Part shown: piece after piece, positions 40,453 through 49,643 of the stretch
Layout: every line of letters starts with the position of its first letter
Numbering within the stretch: the first letter of the stretch is position 1
NCBI GenBank assembly: GCA_051653605.1
Contig: JBOFWL010000145.1
Location: 248,001-312,000, forward strand
Source of the DNA: JBOFWL01 sp051653605
GTDB lineage: Bacteria > Spirochaetota > Brevinematia > Brevinematales > Brevinemataceae
DNA: 64,000 nt
Direction of reading: 5' to 3'
Position numbers and translations under genes: made by a program
The notes under the pieces: generated by a model
Told to the model about the DNA's origin: nothing
Seen by the model: only the letters and a program-made list of their open reading frames with translations
The model's database searches: none

Positions 40453-43062
40453 CTATTGCAGTTCTCTTTGAATATCTTTTTTAGCTTGTTCTAATGCTTT
40501 TTCTATCCCAGAGGCATTTTTTCCCCCTGCGATTGCGTGTGTTGGCTTTCCACCACCACCTCCCCCTATAAGAGGTGCAAGCATTTTAATAATATTTCCA
40601 GCTTGTATCTTGTTGGTTAATCCTTGAGATACGCTGGCAGAAAGTATAGCGCCACCATCAGTTTTGGCAACACCTAAAACCATCGCCCCCTCATATTTTT
40701 GGGTAAACAATGTTCCATAAGTGTTGAGCGTATCCGCATCTCCCTCGACCTGTGCCACCAATATATTATATGATCCTATTTTTTGAATGGATGATTCTAT
40801 ATTTTGAAAGGAATGTTGTGCTAATTTATCTTTAAGGCTTCGGATTTCTTTATCTTTTTGAGAAAGATCCCCCATCAGCGTTTCTGCTTTTGCAAGAAGA
40901 TCCCCATCTCGGATTTTCAAAATATCGGCAAGCTTCTTTCCTTTATCGGCAACTTCTTTATAATGATTAAGCGCTGCCTCACCTACAGCTGCCTCAATAC
41001 GGCGTGTTCCTGCAGATACGGAGCTTTCATGGAGCAACACAAAAGAGCCTACTTCGCCCGTGGCTTCAACGTGAGTTCCTCCACAAAATTCTTTGCTATC
41101 ACCCATCGTAACAATTCTAACAATATCGCCATATTTTTCTTCAAATGCGGCAACGGCTCCTGTTTTTTTTGCTTCATCGATAGGCATTTCGTTGATATGA
41201 GTGGTATGATTTGCCAAAATATTGTCATTAACTAGCTGCTCGACGGTTTGTAATTCTTTATAAGATAGGGCTTTAGGATGAGTAAAATCAAAACGAACTC
41301 TGTTGTCTCCAACCCAAGAGCCAGCTTGCCCAACATGATCACCCAGAACAGTGCGAAGTGCATGTGCCAACAGGTGAGCAGCACTATGGTGACGAGCAAT
41401 TCTTTTTTTACGGGTGCTATCTACTTCGAGGAAGACTTTTTGATTGACGGATATCGATCCTTTAACAACCACACCTAAATGAACATGTCGCCCCTCATAG
41501 AGTTTGGTATCAACGATATCAATAAGCAATCCATCAGCAGAAATCGTCCCAGAATCTCCAATTTGACCACCTTTTTGAGCATAAAATGGAGTTTTATCCA
41601 GAATAACGGCTATATTTTGCCCTTCTTCAATATTTTTAACATTTTTATTATCACAGACAAGCCCTAAAACGCTTGATTCGGCGGAAAAACCTTGTTCTCC
41701 TGTATAAATGGTAGCTGGTAGATTACCAAATGCTGAAAAATCAATCGCATCACCCTTCCAAGAAGCGCGCGCTCTCTCTTTTTGAGCCTCCATAAGCCGA
41801 TTAAAGGTATCTTTATCAAAAGAAAGATCTTCGTCTTTGAGAATTTGTTCTGTAAAATCGATGGGAAACCCCATAGAATCATAAAGTAAGAAGACATCTT
41901 CACCGCTAACCGTAGCATTATTTGCCTTAGCATGAGCGATAAGTTCTTTAATTTTATCAAAACCTTTATTAAGCGTACGAAAAAAACTTTGTTCCTCAGC
42001 CTGAATAACACCTATAATAGATGCCTTTCGCTCGGCAATTTCAGGAAACACTGCACCCATTTCCTTAACCACAACATCAACAATTCGGTACAGAAAAGGG
42101 GTTGTATAGTTGAGTTCTCGCCCAAAACGCACTGCTCGACGCAAAATTTTACGTATAACATAGCCTTGACCTTCGTTAGAGGGGATAATTCCATCTCCAA
42201 TAGCAAAGGTTAGCGCCCGAATATGGTCTGCAATTACGCGGTGGGGGGTTCCTTCTGCTCCATCACTGTAGGAAATCTTACTTTCTGATACTAAATGGTT
42301 AATAATAGGCGAAAAAAGGTCGGTTTGATAATTTGATTGAGCATTTTGCAAGACAGAAACGATACGCTCTAAGCCCATACCCGTATCCACGTGTTTGGCG
42401 GAGAGATCGAGAAGAGACCCATCTTCTTGGCGATTATACTGAATAAATACCAGATTCCATAATTCGACAAACTCTATGTCTCTATTAACGCCCTCTGCAC
42501 CCTTACTTTGTGAAAGATCTGGTGTGCGATCAATATGTATTTCCGAACAAGGCCCACAAGGCCCCGTAGCACCCATTTCCCAGAAATTTTCTTTATCACC
42601 AAATTCTAGCACATGGCTAGGATTGATATCCGTGCAACTTTTCCACAATTCTTTACTTTCTTGATCCGTATGATGAACCGTAGCGTAAAGCCGCTCTTTG
42701 GGGAGCCCCCAAACCTCGGTGAGGAGAGCCCAGCTCCAAGTGATGGCTTCTTTTTTGTAGTAGTCACCAAAGCTCCAGTTACCAAGCATTTCAAAGAAGG
42801 TGTGGTGTGTTCCATCCCGACCAACATCATCAAAATCGTTATGTTTGCCTGAAACACGCATCACTTTTTGAGTATCAACTGCTCTTGTATAGGGGCGTGT
42901 CCCTGTTGCTAGGAAGACATCTTTAAATTGATTCATCCCCGCATTTGTAAAAAGAAGTGTTGGATCGTTATCTGGCACAAGGCTGGCAGAAGGAACAATA
43001 GTATGTGCGTGAGATTTGAAAAAATTGAAAAAATCTTGACGAATTTGGGCGGATGTTTTCAT
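40453..43062 (-). CDS. alaS: Alanyl-tRNA synthetase
   Basis: The enzyme charges tRNA-Ala and edits mischarged Ser/Gly. The 869 residues are full length and show SASLVPDNDPTLLFTNAGMNQF near the N-terminus, HTFFEMLGNWSFGDYYKKEA (class II motif), GATGPCGPCSEI, the editing HHSAAHLLAHALR and CGGTHVEATGE, and a C-terminal C-Ala domain with the GGGGGGKP oligoglycine. Only a modest AG-rich site precedes the ATG. It heads a ten-gene minus-strand run (43062 to 32662), with gaps or overlaps below 60 bases. Confidence 0.96.
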   Translation of the reverse strand: MKTSAQIRQDFFNFFKSHAHTIVPSASLVPDNDPTLLFTNAGMNQFKDVFLATGTRPYTRAVDTQKVMRVSGKHNDFDDVGRDGTHHTFFEMLGNWSFGDYYKKEAITWSWALLTEVWGLPKERLYATVHHTDQESKELWKSCTDINPSHVLEFGDKENFWEMGATGPCGPCSEIHIDRTPDLSQSKGAEGVNRDIEFVELWNLVFIQYNRQEDGSLLDLSAKHVDTGMGLERIVSVLQNAQSNYQTDLFSPIINHLVSESKISYSDGAEGTPHRVIADHIRALTFAIGDGIIPSNEGQGYVIRKILRRAVRFGRELNYTTPFLYRIVDVVVKEMGAVFPEIAERKASIIGVIQAEEQSFFRTLNKGFDKIKELIAHAKANNATVSGEDVFLLYDSMGFPIDFTEQILKDEDLSFDKDTFNRLMEAQKERARASWKGDAIDFSAFGNLPATIYTGEQGFSAESSVLGLVCDNKNVKNIEEGQNIAVILDKTPFYAQKGGQIGDSGTISADGLLIDIVDTKLYEGRHVHLGVVVKGSISVNQKVFLEVDSTRKKRIARHHSAAHLLAHALRTVLGDHVGQAGSWVGDNRVRFDFTHPKALSYKELQTVEQLVNDNILANHTTHINEMPIDEAKKTGAVAAFEEKYGDIVRIVTMGDSKEFCGGTHVEATGEVGSFVLLHESSVSAGTRRIEAAVGEAALNHYKEVADKGKKLADILKIRDGDLLAKAETLMGDLSQKDKEIRSLKDKLAQHSFQNIESSIQKIGSYNILVAQVEGDADTLNTYGTLFTQKYEGAMVLGVAKTDGGAILSASVSQGLTNKIQAGNIIKMLAPLIGGGGGGKPTHAIAGGKNASGIEKALEQAKKDIQRELQ

Positions 43063-43154
43063 AAAGAAGGCTCTCTTGCATATAGTTTAGTAATATTATA
43101 ACAGATACATTTAAAAATAGATAGACATTATAAATAAAATTTTTAAAATCAGTT

Positions 43155-43179
43155 AAGAAAAAAGCCCTCAATGAGGGCT
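43155..43179 (-). terminator. Terminator of the SlyD-like gene
   Basis: AGCCCT pairs with AGGGCT around CAATG, and the minus strand continues into a T run (43162-43157 read as TTTTTT). It lies directly after the isomerase stop and before the alaS leader. Confidence 0.7.
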
Positions 43180-43184
43180 AATTA

Positions 43185-43661
43185 TTAATGGTTATGATCG
43201 CAACCACAAGAGCTTCCACAACCACAGGAATCACCATGATCATGATTGTGTGCAGGTGCATCAGAAACTTCTTCTAAGCTGAGTTCAAAGGTGAGATCCT
43301 TACCTGCTAGAGGGTGATTTCCATCGAGAGTAAGCATTCCTTTTTCGGCTTTTACAATTGTTACAGGCATTGGCTCTCCTGTTTCAGGGTGGAGCAAGAC
43401 CAATCGTTGCCCAACAGGAATTTCAACCGTTGCATTCTCTTGAACTTTACCATAAGCTTGATCAGAAGGAATATTAACTGTCTTTTTTTCACCAACTTCC
43501 ATGCCTTCTACAGCGTTATCAAATCCAGGAATAACATGCCCAGCACCAAGTACAAATTCTAATGGCTCGCGGCCTTCTGAGGAATCGAAAACACTTTTAT
43601 CTGCTAGAGTGCCTTTATAGTGTACTTTTACGCTATTTCCTTTTTTTGCTTTTGTTGCCAT
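43185..43661 (-). CDS. SlyD-like FKBP peptidyl-prolyl isomerase with Cys/His tail
   Basis: The 158-residue protein has the SlyD-type FKBP fold with the IF domain inserted: VKVHYKGTLADKSVFDSSEG, FVLGAGHVIPGFDNAVEGMEVGEKK, then the insert LVLLHPETGEPMPVTIV, and LDGNHPLAGKDLTFE. It is a chaperone and prolyl isomerase of the cytoplasm. The last 15 residues (144-158) form DSCGCGSSCGCDHNH, a metal-binding tail as in E. coli SlyD but with the same SCGC-x-SSCGC pattern found in PGK of this window. A strong AGGAGG site precedes the ATG, and a promoter is visible upstream. Confidence 0.92.
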   Translation of the reverse strand: MATKAKKGNSVKVHYKGTLADKSVFDSSEGREPLEFVLGAGHVIPGFDNAVEGMEVGEKKTVNIPSDQAYGKVQENATVEIPVGQRLVLLHPETGEPMPVTIVKAEKGMLTLDGNHPLAGKDLTFELSLEEVSDAPAHNHDHGDSCGCGSSCGCDHNH

Positions 43662-43723
43662 GTTGGCCTCCTCTCAGAGCAGAAAATTTACTTTTTCCCT
43701 GCATCGTTTTATAATATCTGATG

Positions 43724-43752
43724 ATTATATCATAAACAATAAGAAAATACAA
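43724..43752 (-). promoter_or_regulatory. Promoter of the SlyD-like gene
   Basis: Minus-strand TTGTAT (43752-43747), a 17-base spacer and TATAAT (43729-43724). It lies just upstream of the divergent gene at 43764, so the two promoters may interfere. Confidence 0.6.
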
Positions 43753-43763
43753 GCCGAGGAATT

Positions 43764-44408
43764 ATGAAATATTTAGTGAACATAGCCTTTTTGATTACAG
43801 GAATTCTCCATGCAACACCATCTGATAATTATATTTGGGCAAAAACCGAGTGGGGGATGCTTTTTAAAACTTATCAAAGCTATGTTAAAGACTACGCCAA
43901 GGCAAGTGCTAGCCAAAAACAACAAATGGATATTTCTCTTGCCGAGCTTAAGCCTCTCAGCTCTGAAATTCCTTTCCCAGAGTTAAAAGAGCCTCGTATA
44001 GCTCCTGAGTTATATTTTTTTCGGTTGGTTGATCCTATTACAGGTAGTAGTTCTGCCTCTACCCAAGAAAAAATAGCAAGTGCCTCAAAAGATCTAGGCA
44101 TCCTAATGGCATTTAATGCCATGAATGGATTCTTGATAACTCTACCCGACAACGAAAAACTACTCATCGATACTCAAACTATTATGCTCGAATGGGCTCA
44201 AAAAGCTGCTATGCCCAAAACCAGCGAATCCGATCGAATTATGCTATCAGAAGCATTTAGTCAGATGGTAAGCGAAATCGGACGCCAACCTGCTTTATTA
44301 CAACTAGCTCCAGACTATCGTCAACGCCGAAGATTTACGCTCATCACCGTCGAAGCAGCAACAGAAGAGGCAAAACGCATCCAAGAGATATTGAATCGCT
44401 TTAAATAA
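43764..44408 (+). CDS. Secreted helix-rich protein of unknown function
   Basis: The 214-residue product has a signal peptide (MKYLVNIAFLITGILHA) and no lipobox. The rest is helix-rich with many Ser, Ala and Glu residues (KASASQKQQMDISLAELK; TEEAKRIQEILNRFK), and I recognise no domain. A GAGGA site precedes the ATG. A plausible promoter (TTTACT, 17 bases, TATAAT at 43710-43715) lies about 50 bases upstream. It is convergent with a CheW-like gene, sharing 8 bases at the 3' ends. Confidence 0.6.
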   Translation: MKYLVNIAFLITGILHATPSDNYIWAKTEWGMLFKTYQSYVKDYAKASASQKQQMDISLAELKPLSSEIPFPELKEPRIAPELYFFRLVDPITGSSSASTQEKIASASKDLGILMAFNAMNGFLITLPDNEKLLIDTQTIMLEWAQKAAMPKTSESDRIMLSEAFSQMVSEIGRQPALLQLAPDYRQRRRFTLITVEAATEEAKRIQEILNRFK

Positions 44409-44775
44409 GAGCTGTTTCTTTTTCTACAACTGGAGTATCTGCAGGAAGATAGAGGTTAATCTCATAAAAAGGGCGTAGCTTCCAACCAGAAACAGATATA
44501 ATCTGTCCAACCGCATCAACAGGAAAGGCTACAACGCGGTCATGAATCTTCACTTCGATGTGTTGGCGGCAATATTTAAGGCTTTCTGTTGTTAATCCTG
44601 CAAGAAAACCTGTATTCCACATTGCCAGCAGCATGCCATCCCTCAATAAAATACCTGCTTCCGGTGGTTTTGCTTGAGGAACAAGCACTATTCGTTCTGG
44701 AACCCCTACCGAAACAACTGCGTCCAAGCTAAGAGCTATAGTTTTATTTCCTATTTTAAATGGTAAAATTTGCAT
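44401..44775 (-). CDS. CheW-like domain protein, short
   Basis: The 124-residue protein looks like a single CheW-type scaffold domain: ILPFKIGNKTIALSLDAVVSVGVP at the start, then a run of beta-strands (GILLRDGMLLAMWNTGFLAG; VVAFPVDAVGQIISVSGWKLRPF). CheW domains bridge chemoreceptors and CheA. Identity to canonical CheW is low by eye, so the role is tentative. It follows the divergent CheA-like gene by 12 bases and is probably in the same operon. Its 3' end overlaps the convergent secreted-protein gene. Confidence 0.6.
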   Translation of the reverse strand: MQILPFKIGNKTIALSLDAVVSVGVPERIVLVPQAKPPEAGILLRDGMLLAMWNTGFLAGLTTESLKYCRQHIEVKIHDRVVAFPVDAVGQIISVSGWKLRPFYEINLYLPADTPVVEKETALI

Positions 44776-44787
44776 AATTATTCCTTG

Positions 44788-46725
44788 TTACCGAATTGCT
44801 TGCAATGTTTCTGCTCGTTTTTCAAGCATTGCAATACTTTTAGTATAAAGAAGACGTTCGTTTACCAAAAAGCCTATATGACTTCCTTTCAAAATTACTG
44901 CTCCATCAGTGCATGGAGGAAGTGGCGTTTCGGTATCTTCAATCAGTGCTTCTATCTCGCCTAGCACTGATTCTACCGTTAACACAATCAATTCTTCGCC
45001 AAAAGCACATACCAAAGCAATATTATTAGGGCATTTATCTAAATCCATAAGTGCTGCCAAGGAAATTTGCCCTATACAACGAGGATCTTTGCTGAGCGCA
45101 GGGTTTTCAATAGAGTCTGCACTTACAATCATCCGAATAATCCGTAATGGGATCAAGAAACGGGTATCTCCGCAGTTACAAAGCAGACTTTTAGTAAGTA
45201 ATTTTTTCATCGGGAAGCGAAGAGATACTTTAAGATATTCATTTTCAGCGCTGTTGATGGTTAGATTTCCCCCTCTTTCCTCAACTTTAGTGCGAATATT
45301 CTCTAAAATGCGTGTTGATTCTGTATTAAGCCCCCGCCCATCGTCTCTCACTTGAATCTCAAATTCTCCGCCCGTGTCTTCAAATTCAATTAGAAGCCAT
45401 GCCGTTTCTCCTTTATCCAAGGCTCGGCGGCGAACGGGCATTTCAATACTGTGAGTAAGAGCATTTTCAACCAGAGCAAAAACCATCTCTTTTACAAAGG
45501 CTCCTTCTCGAGAAAGCACTTCTCGAGACTCCCCTCTGATACCCAATTTTATTTTTTTTCCTTTTTCATCAACAGACTGTTGCACCAAAGCACGAATGTC
45601 TTTTCCCAAAAGATCAGAAAGCGGTGTGTAGTAACTTCGAAATAATTTTTCTTTTAGGCGAACGGTGAGTGCATCGAGGCTATCCCAGTTTTCGCCTGCT
45701 AGTATTTTTTGATCCTCTGGGACAAGATTTTTCAACAACTCTTGCTTAAGAAAAAGTTTTCCTGCCAATTTAATTAAAATATCTTCCTGTTCTGGGTCAA
45801 TTTGGTATTCTGGTTTTACGCTTCCAAACGACTCTCCCCTTTGATCAATTAACTCATAACTTTTGTCCGAGCCTCTACTTAGGTGTTCATGTTTGAGGGG
45901 AACCACATCCGTTTCATTAGAATTATCAAATGTAAACGATGTTGGATCATTTGTGTCTTCGAGAAGGGCTCTTACTTCTTCCGGTGTGAGGGTAACCCCA
46001 CCTGTAGATCGATTTTGCTTGTTTGGTTGCTGAAAAGCATTCATAAGGCGTGGCATTTGACCTTCTGTATGCTCTTCATGGTTAATTATATGAGCTTCAT
46101 CATCTTTAAAAGTCTCTAAAAAGAGGGCTTCCTGCATGAAAAAGTCAATAATGCCGTCCAGTTGCACTGCATCCTCAGGAAATCTCCCCGATTGGATCCT
46201 TTTTTCGGCTTCTTCTGTAACTTTTGACGAAGCAACCATTCCCGCAAAAGCAAAAGTATCTTTTATAAGATGAACCAAGTAAATTGCTCGTTTGGGATTG
46301 TTTTCTAGCAAGCACTGACGAAGTTCTATGCTATCCGTACGCAGATCAAAGGCAGCCTGCTCCCAAAAAATAGAACTACACAAAAAACCCCGCCGCATAA
46401 GAGACGGCATAAGGTCTCTAGCACTTTGAGCTAAAATGCTCAGAATGTGTGCGCCTTCCTGTCCATTAATTTTACCTTCTATCATTTGACAAAGCGTATC
46501 TATACCTTTCTCAATAATTGTAAAGCTTTCTTTATTATTTTGGGGAAAGCCATCTTCAAGAGAGGCTAAAATTTCAAGAATATTTAAAAATCTCGGGAAC
46601 ATTTTCAGGCGTGGATTTTTCCGTCCTAACACCACTGCTTCGTGAAGTTTTTGCTGGATCATTCCTGCCTGTTTGGGCAAGTCTGCTCGAAGTGATGTTA
46701 AGGCTTCAAAGAGCTCTTGTGACAT
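44788..46725 (-). CDS. CheA-like histidine kinase, divergent, apparently without ATP lid
   Basis: The 645-residue protein has a CheA layout. A possible HPt domain carries HLIKDTFAFAG (about 152-162; His plus Lys as in H-x-x-K). An HATPase-like region has an N-box LVENALTHSIEM (about 418-429) and a DDGRGL G1 box (461-466). A CheW-like C-terminus follows (about 515-645). Between the G1 box and the last strands (GGNLTI, about 485) only about 20 residues remain, where CheA proteins usually have 45-60 including the G2 GxGVG motif. ATP binding may therefore be weak or lost. It is paired with a CheW-like gene. Function is open. Confidence 0.7.
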   Translation of the reverse strand: MSQELFEALTSLRADLPKQAGMIQQKLHEAVVLGRKNPRLKMFPRFLNILEILASLEDGFPQNNKESFTIIEKGIDTLCQMIEGKINGQEGAHILSILAQSARDLMPSLMRRGFLCSSIFWEQAAFDLRTDSIELRQCLLENNPKRAIYLVHLIKDTFAFAGMVASSKVTEEAEKRIQSGRFPEDAVQLDGIIDFFMQEALFLETFKDDEAHIINHEEHTEGQMPRLMNAFQQPNKQNRSTGGVTLTPEEVRALLEDTNDPTSFTFDNSNETDVVPLKHEHLSRGSDKSYELIDQRGESFGSVKPEYQIDPEQEDILIKLAGKLFLKQELLKNLVPEDQKILAGENWDSLDALTVRLKEKLFRSYYTPLSDLLGKDIRALVQQSVDEKGKKIKLGIRGESREVLSREGAFVKEMVFALVENALTHSIEMPVRRRALDKGETAWLLIEFEDTGGEFEIQVRDDGRGLNTESTRILENIRTKVEERGGNLTINSAENEYLKVSLRFPMKKLLTKSLLCNCGDTRFLIPLRIIRMIVSADSIENPALSKDPRCIGQISLAALMDLDKCPNNIALVCAFGEELIVLTVESVLGEIEALIEDTETPLPPCTDGAVILKGSHIGFLVNERLLYTKSIAMLEKRAETLQAIR

Positions 46726-46790
46726 GGGGGCCTCTTTAAAAGTTTCTTAACATCCTATCGGTATTTTTTTTAAAACTGTGAGTTACGAAA

Positions 46791-46817
46791 AAAAAGAGAA
46801 GCTAAACTTCTCTTTTT
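46791..46817. terminator. Hairpin terminator downstream of the secreted-protein gene
   Basis: AAAAAGAGAAG (46791-46801) pairs with CTTCTCTTTTT (46807-46817) around CTAAA. Symmetric A and T runs make it usable from both sides. It ends the gene at 46817-48061, whose stop overlaps its right edge. Confidence 0.75.
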
Positions 46818-48061
46818 TATTTTTGGATAGGATTTAGTATCATCCCTTTTGCCGGAGGTTGAGAGTAGCCTTTTTGAGGCGATATTTCAAAACCAAGGCT
46901 TTCGTTATAAATTTGGTAGAGCTTTCTCATCTCAATATTTTTTTCAAGAATATTTTGATCTATAGCTCGTCGATGCCGAAAATTTACGATAGGGTCAGCA
47001 ATATCTTCTTCTTGAGAAGGAAGAATCTGGTTATTCATCAGGCCTCGTCCAGGCACCAAAGAAGAAAATTTTCTCTGATTAAGAATTTCTTCAAGCATTG
47101 GATTATCAGGATTTGCTAACATCTCATTAATAATATAACGTTCTGGGGTAAAAATACCCTGAGAAAATGCTTCATCTGTAAGGATTGCTTGCTTTTGAGA
47201 ATCTCCCGCTATAGCTGGGATTGGATTAATTCGATCGAGAGAAATTGCTATCCCTAGCGTTATTTCCTGATTAGGCTCGATCAGTTGTTCTCCAAAATAA
47301 ATGCCTATTCCCACGTCAAAAAAATTAGTAGCGGTAAAAGAAAAGGTGTTTCCTAGCGTTTCGGGGTACCATGGGCTTGTTGCAAGTCTCTTCCAGTTTT
47401 CCACCACCACCATAGTAGGTGTATTTGTTGAAATATAAGGATAAATATAAAACCCTCTATCCCTAAGCGTGGGTGATCGTAAACCTCTATCCCCCATATA
47501 AATATAAGAGGGAAGATTTGTTGAAGGGAATCGAACTGGTCGACTTAATACGGCTCCATTTGGTAAATTAACAAGAGAAACATTTTGAGATTCCCCAATA
47601 TCAGTATCGAGGAGAATTTTAACCCCAACCGTATGCGGAGATGAAGTTTTATTAGAAAGTAGAACGGCAACGCCCATCGTTTTTAATTCGCTATTAAGGG
47701 AAATATCCATTAAAAAATACGCTGTTTCAATGTGGATTCCTTCGGGAGATTGAAAAACGCCATCCACCTGATAGCCTGCGGTAGGCCCAATAGGAACATT
47801 TATTTGAAAATTGCTTTGATGGTAAGATTTTCCGTTAATCAAATAGCCAATATGAGAGGACATCGCCGGCCCAGAAAATAATAAAGCAGAGAAATCCGTA
47901 TTAGTCTCTCGAAGGTTTAAGGCTGAAAAAGTACCCGTAACCGGATTAACTGGTATAGAAAGCCACGATTCCCCCGGACCTTGTAGCTCATAAAGATAGC
48001 GGTCTTGAGTATAAGAAAGAGCAAAACAAAGAAAAAGTACCAGAAAATATCGTTTTTTCAT
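46817..48061 (-). CDS. Secreted protein of unknown function
   Basis: The 414-residue product starts with a signal peptide (MKKRYFLVLFLCFALSYTQ). The first 270 residues are beta-rich (WLSIPVNPVTGTFSAL, IHIETAYFLMDISLNSE, VAVLLSNKTSSPHTVGVKILLDTDIG, FDVGIGIYFGEQLI), suggesting a large beta-sandwich. The last 140 residues are Pro/Gln-rich and less ordered. The pattern recalls carbohydrate-active or surface proteins, but I do not recognise the family. It lies 19 bases downstream of the TPR gene at 48081, so the two form an operon ending at a hairpin. Confidence 0.65.
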   Translation of the reverse strand: MKKRYFLVLFLCFALSYTQDRYLYELQGPGESWLSIPVNPVTGTFSALNLRETNTDFSALLFSGPAMSSHIGYLINGKSYHQSNFQINVPIGPTAGYQVDGVFQSPEGIHIETAYFLMDISLNSELKTMGVAVLLSNKTSSPHTVGVKILLDTDIGESQNVSLVNLPNGAVLSRPVRFPSTNLPSYIYMGDRGLRSPTLRDRGFYIYPYISTNTPTMVVVENWKRLATSPWYPETLGNTFSFTATNFFDVGIGIYFGEQLIEPNQEITLGIAISLDRINPIPAIAGDSQKQAILTDEAFSQGIFTPERYIINEMLANPDNPMLEEILNQRKFSSLVPGRGLMNNQILPSQEEDIADPIVNFRHRRAIDQNILEKNIEMRKLYQIYNESLGFEISPQKGYSQPPAKGMILNPIQK

Positions 48062-48080
48062 AGAAATTTCTCGTTAACTA

Positions 48081-49541
48081 TTAATCTAGGAGGGGCGCAT
48101 AGCCAGATATAGCCGACTCATCTATATCCGCACTCAAGCCATATCCATCACCATAGCCATAATCGTCACCATAGCCTGGAGCCGCATTTGGGTCTCCAGA
48201 GTAGTTTGAAGTTTGAGGAGGCGTTGGCTCTGGAGCTGGCGTTGCTTCGGCATTTGTACTTTCTACAGGCGAGGTATTCGTTGGGGCAACAAAGGGGATA
48301 GGTTTGGAAAGATCAAGATTATTTAAATCTCTATAAACTTCTGATCTCAATGAATTTTGTCGCTCTAAGAGTGATGCCTGCTTTGCTTGAAGAAGTTTTT
48401 CTTTGTCGTCGGTAATGGTAAGCATCTGATCGATACTTTTAGTAGCCGTTTGTAACTGTTGTTCTCGTTCTTGTTGACGACGCTCTGCCTCCCATTGGCG
48501 ACGATACGCCGCAATTTTGGCTGCCTCTTCTGAATCTTGAGAACCCGAAGCAGAAACGACTTCACCATTAGACATAACAACAAGACTATTTGATATCATT
48601 TGCTGGATTTCTGCAGGTAAAGAACGCGAAACAGAGTTTGCAGGAGCTTCTACGCTTGTTGTAGGCGCGATAATCGTCTGAGTAACCACAATTGGAGGGC
48701 TTTGCACCGTTTGAGTAAGCACCACAGGAGGGGATTGCACCACTTGAGTAAGAATAATAGGAGGGCTTTGCACTGTTTGAGTAAGAATAATAGGCGCTGG
48801 TTGTGCTTGCTGAACATAATTAGGCACAGATTCGAAATATTGGTCTTGCTCATAGAAATCATCTGCTTGATAATAATCACCAAACTGTTGAGCACGAGGG
48901 GCTGGGGCTCGGTATCCAGGGCCTGCAGGCTCGTTATTAGAAGAAGATTCTCGAGGTTTTCTAGCCGTTATTTCGGGAACAGCCCATTGATCGTCGGACA
49001 CATTCTGGTTTAAAGCCGCAACTTTTTCTATAGCACGGGCATGATATTGCGAAGAAGGATAAGATTCGAATACACGGCGATAGTTTTCAATAGCCTCTGG
49101 GATCTTATTTTCTCTCTCCCTAGCAAGCCCTGTAAAGTAAAGCGCAGCCGGAGCATAGGCGCTTTCAGGATATTCTTTCGCAAAAAACGAATAAAACTCT
49201 GCGGCCTTATCGTTTGAGCCAAGCTGAAGCCAACTTCTGGCAACCCCTAGCAGGGCGCCTTGTTTTTCAGAAACTCTTTGGGCTTTATTAAGAAGTAAAG
49301 TATAATATTGAATTGCAGCTTTATCATTACCTTGCTGGGAATATATTTTTCCCAACATAAAAAGGCTATCTCCAAATCGTCTACTATCCGGAAATTTACG
49401 CACAATTTCCAAAAAGCGTTTTTCCGCTTCAGAATAGAGCCCACTCTGATAGTATTTATTCCCAACACTGTAAGTTGCTTCATCGAGTTTAACAGCCCCT
49501 CCCAAGAAAAGGATAAGGCAGAGAACAAAGCCATATTTCAT
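48081..49541 (-). CDS. Secreted TPR protein with tandem LTQ repeats and Gly/Asp/Tyr tail
   Basis: The 486-residue product has a hydrophobic N-terminal signal (MKYGFVLCLILFLGGAV) and a TPR array (about 22-190: YYQSGLYSEAEKRFLEIVRKFPDS, YTGLARERENKIPEAIENYRRVF) like the YbgF/CpoB or BamD type. A Pro-rich part with ten-residue repeats of LTQTVQSPPI (about 249-288) follows, then a Gln/Glu coiled-coil stretch (about 345-400). The C-terminal tail is of GDDYGYGDGYG type. TPRs of this kind act in envelope assembly. No Tol-Pal genes adjoin it. It heads the two-gene operon that ends at 46817. Confidence 0.7.
   Translation of the reverse strand: MKYGFVLCLILFLGGAVKLDEATYSVGNKYYQSGLYSEAEKRFLEIVRKFPDSRRFGDSLFMLGKIYSQQGNDKAAIQYYTLLLNKAQRVSEKQGALLGVARSWLQLGSNDKAAEFYSFFAKEYPESAYAPAALYFTGLARERENKIPEAIENYRRVFESYPSSQYHARAIEKVAALNQNVSDDQWAVPEITARKPRESSSNNEPAGPGYRAPAPRAQQFGDYYQADDFYEQDQYFESVPNYVQQAQPAPIILTQTVQSPPIILTQVVQSPPVVLTQTVQSPPIVVTQTIIAPTTSVEAPANSVSRSLPAEIQQMISNSLVVMSNGEVVSASGSQDSEEAAKIAAYRRQWEAERRQQEREQQLQTATKSIDQMLTITDDKEKLLQAKQASLLERQNSLRSEVYRDLNNLDLSKPIPFVAPTNTSPVESTNAEATPAPEPTPPQTSNYSGDPNAAPGYGDDYGYGDGYGLSADIDESAISGYAPLLD
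48664..48798 (-). repeat. Tandem 30-bp repeats encoding LTQTVQSPP units
   Basis: About four imperfect copies of a 30-base unit encode LTQTVQSPPI, LTQVVQSPPV, LTQTVQSPPI and VTQTI. Codon differences between copies show they are not very recent. Copy number could vary between strains by slippage. Confidence 0.7.
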
Positions 49542-49643
49542 AATTCGCTCCGATTGTACGTTCTTTACTCGTCTATCGGATGGCTAATATTAAAATCTTG
49601 AATAAAATTTAAGAGTATTTTAAATATACCGCATTATAATGTA

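Noticed and set aside
48664..48798. CRISPR-like array
   Set aside because: The 30-base repeats are contiguous without spacers and in frame with a protein.
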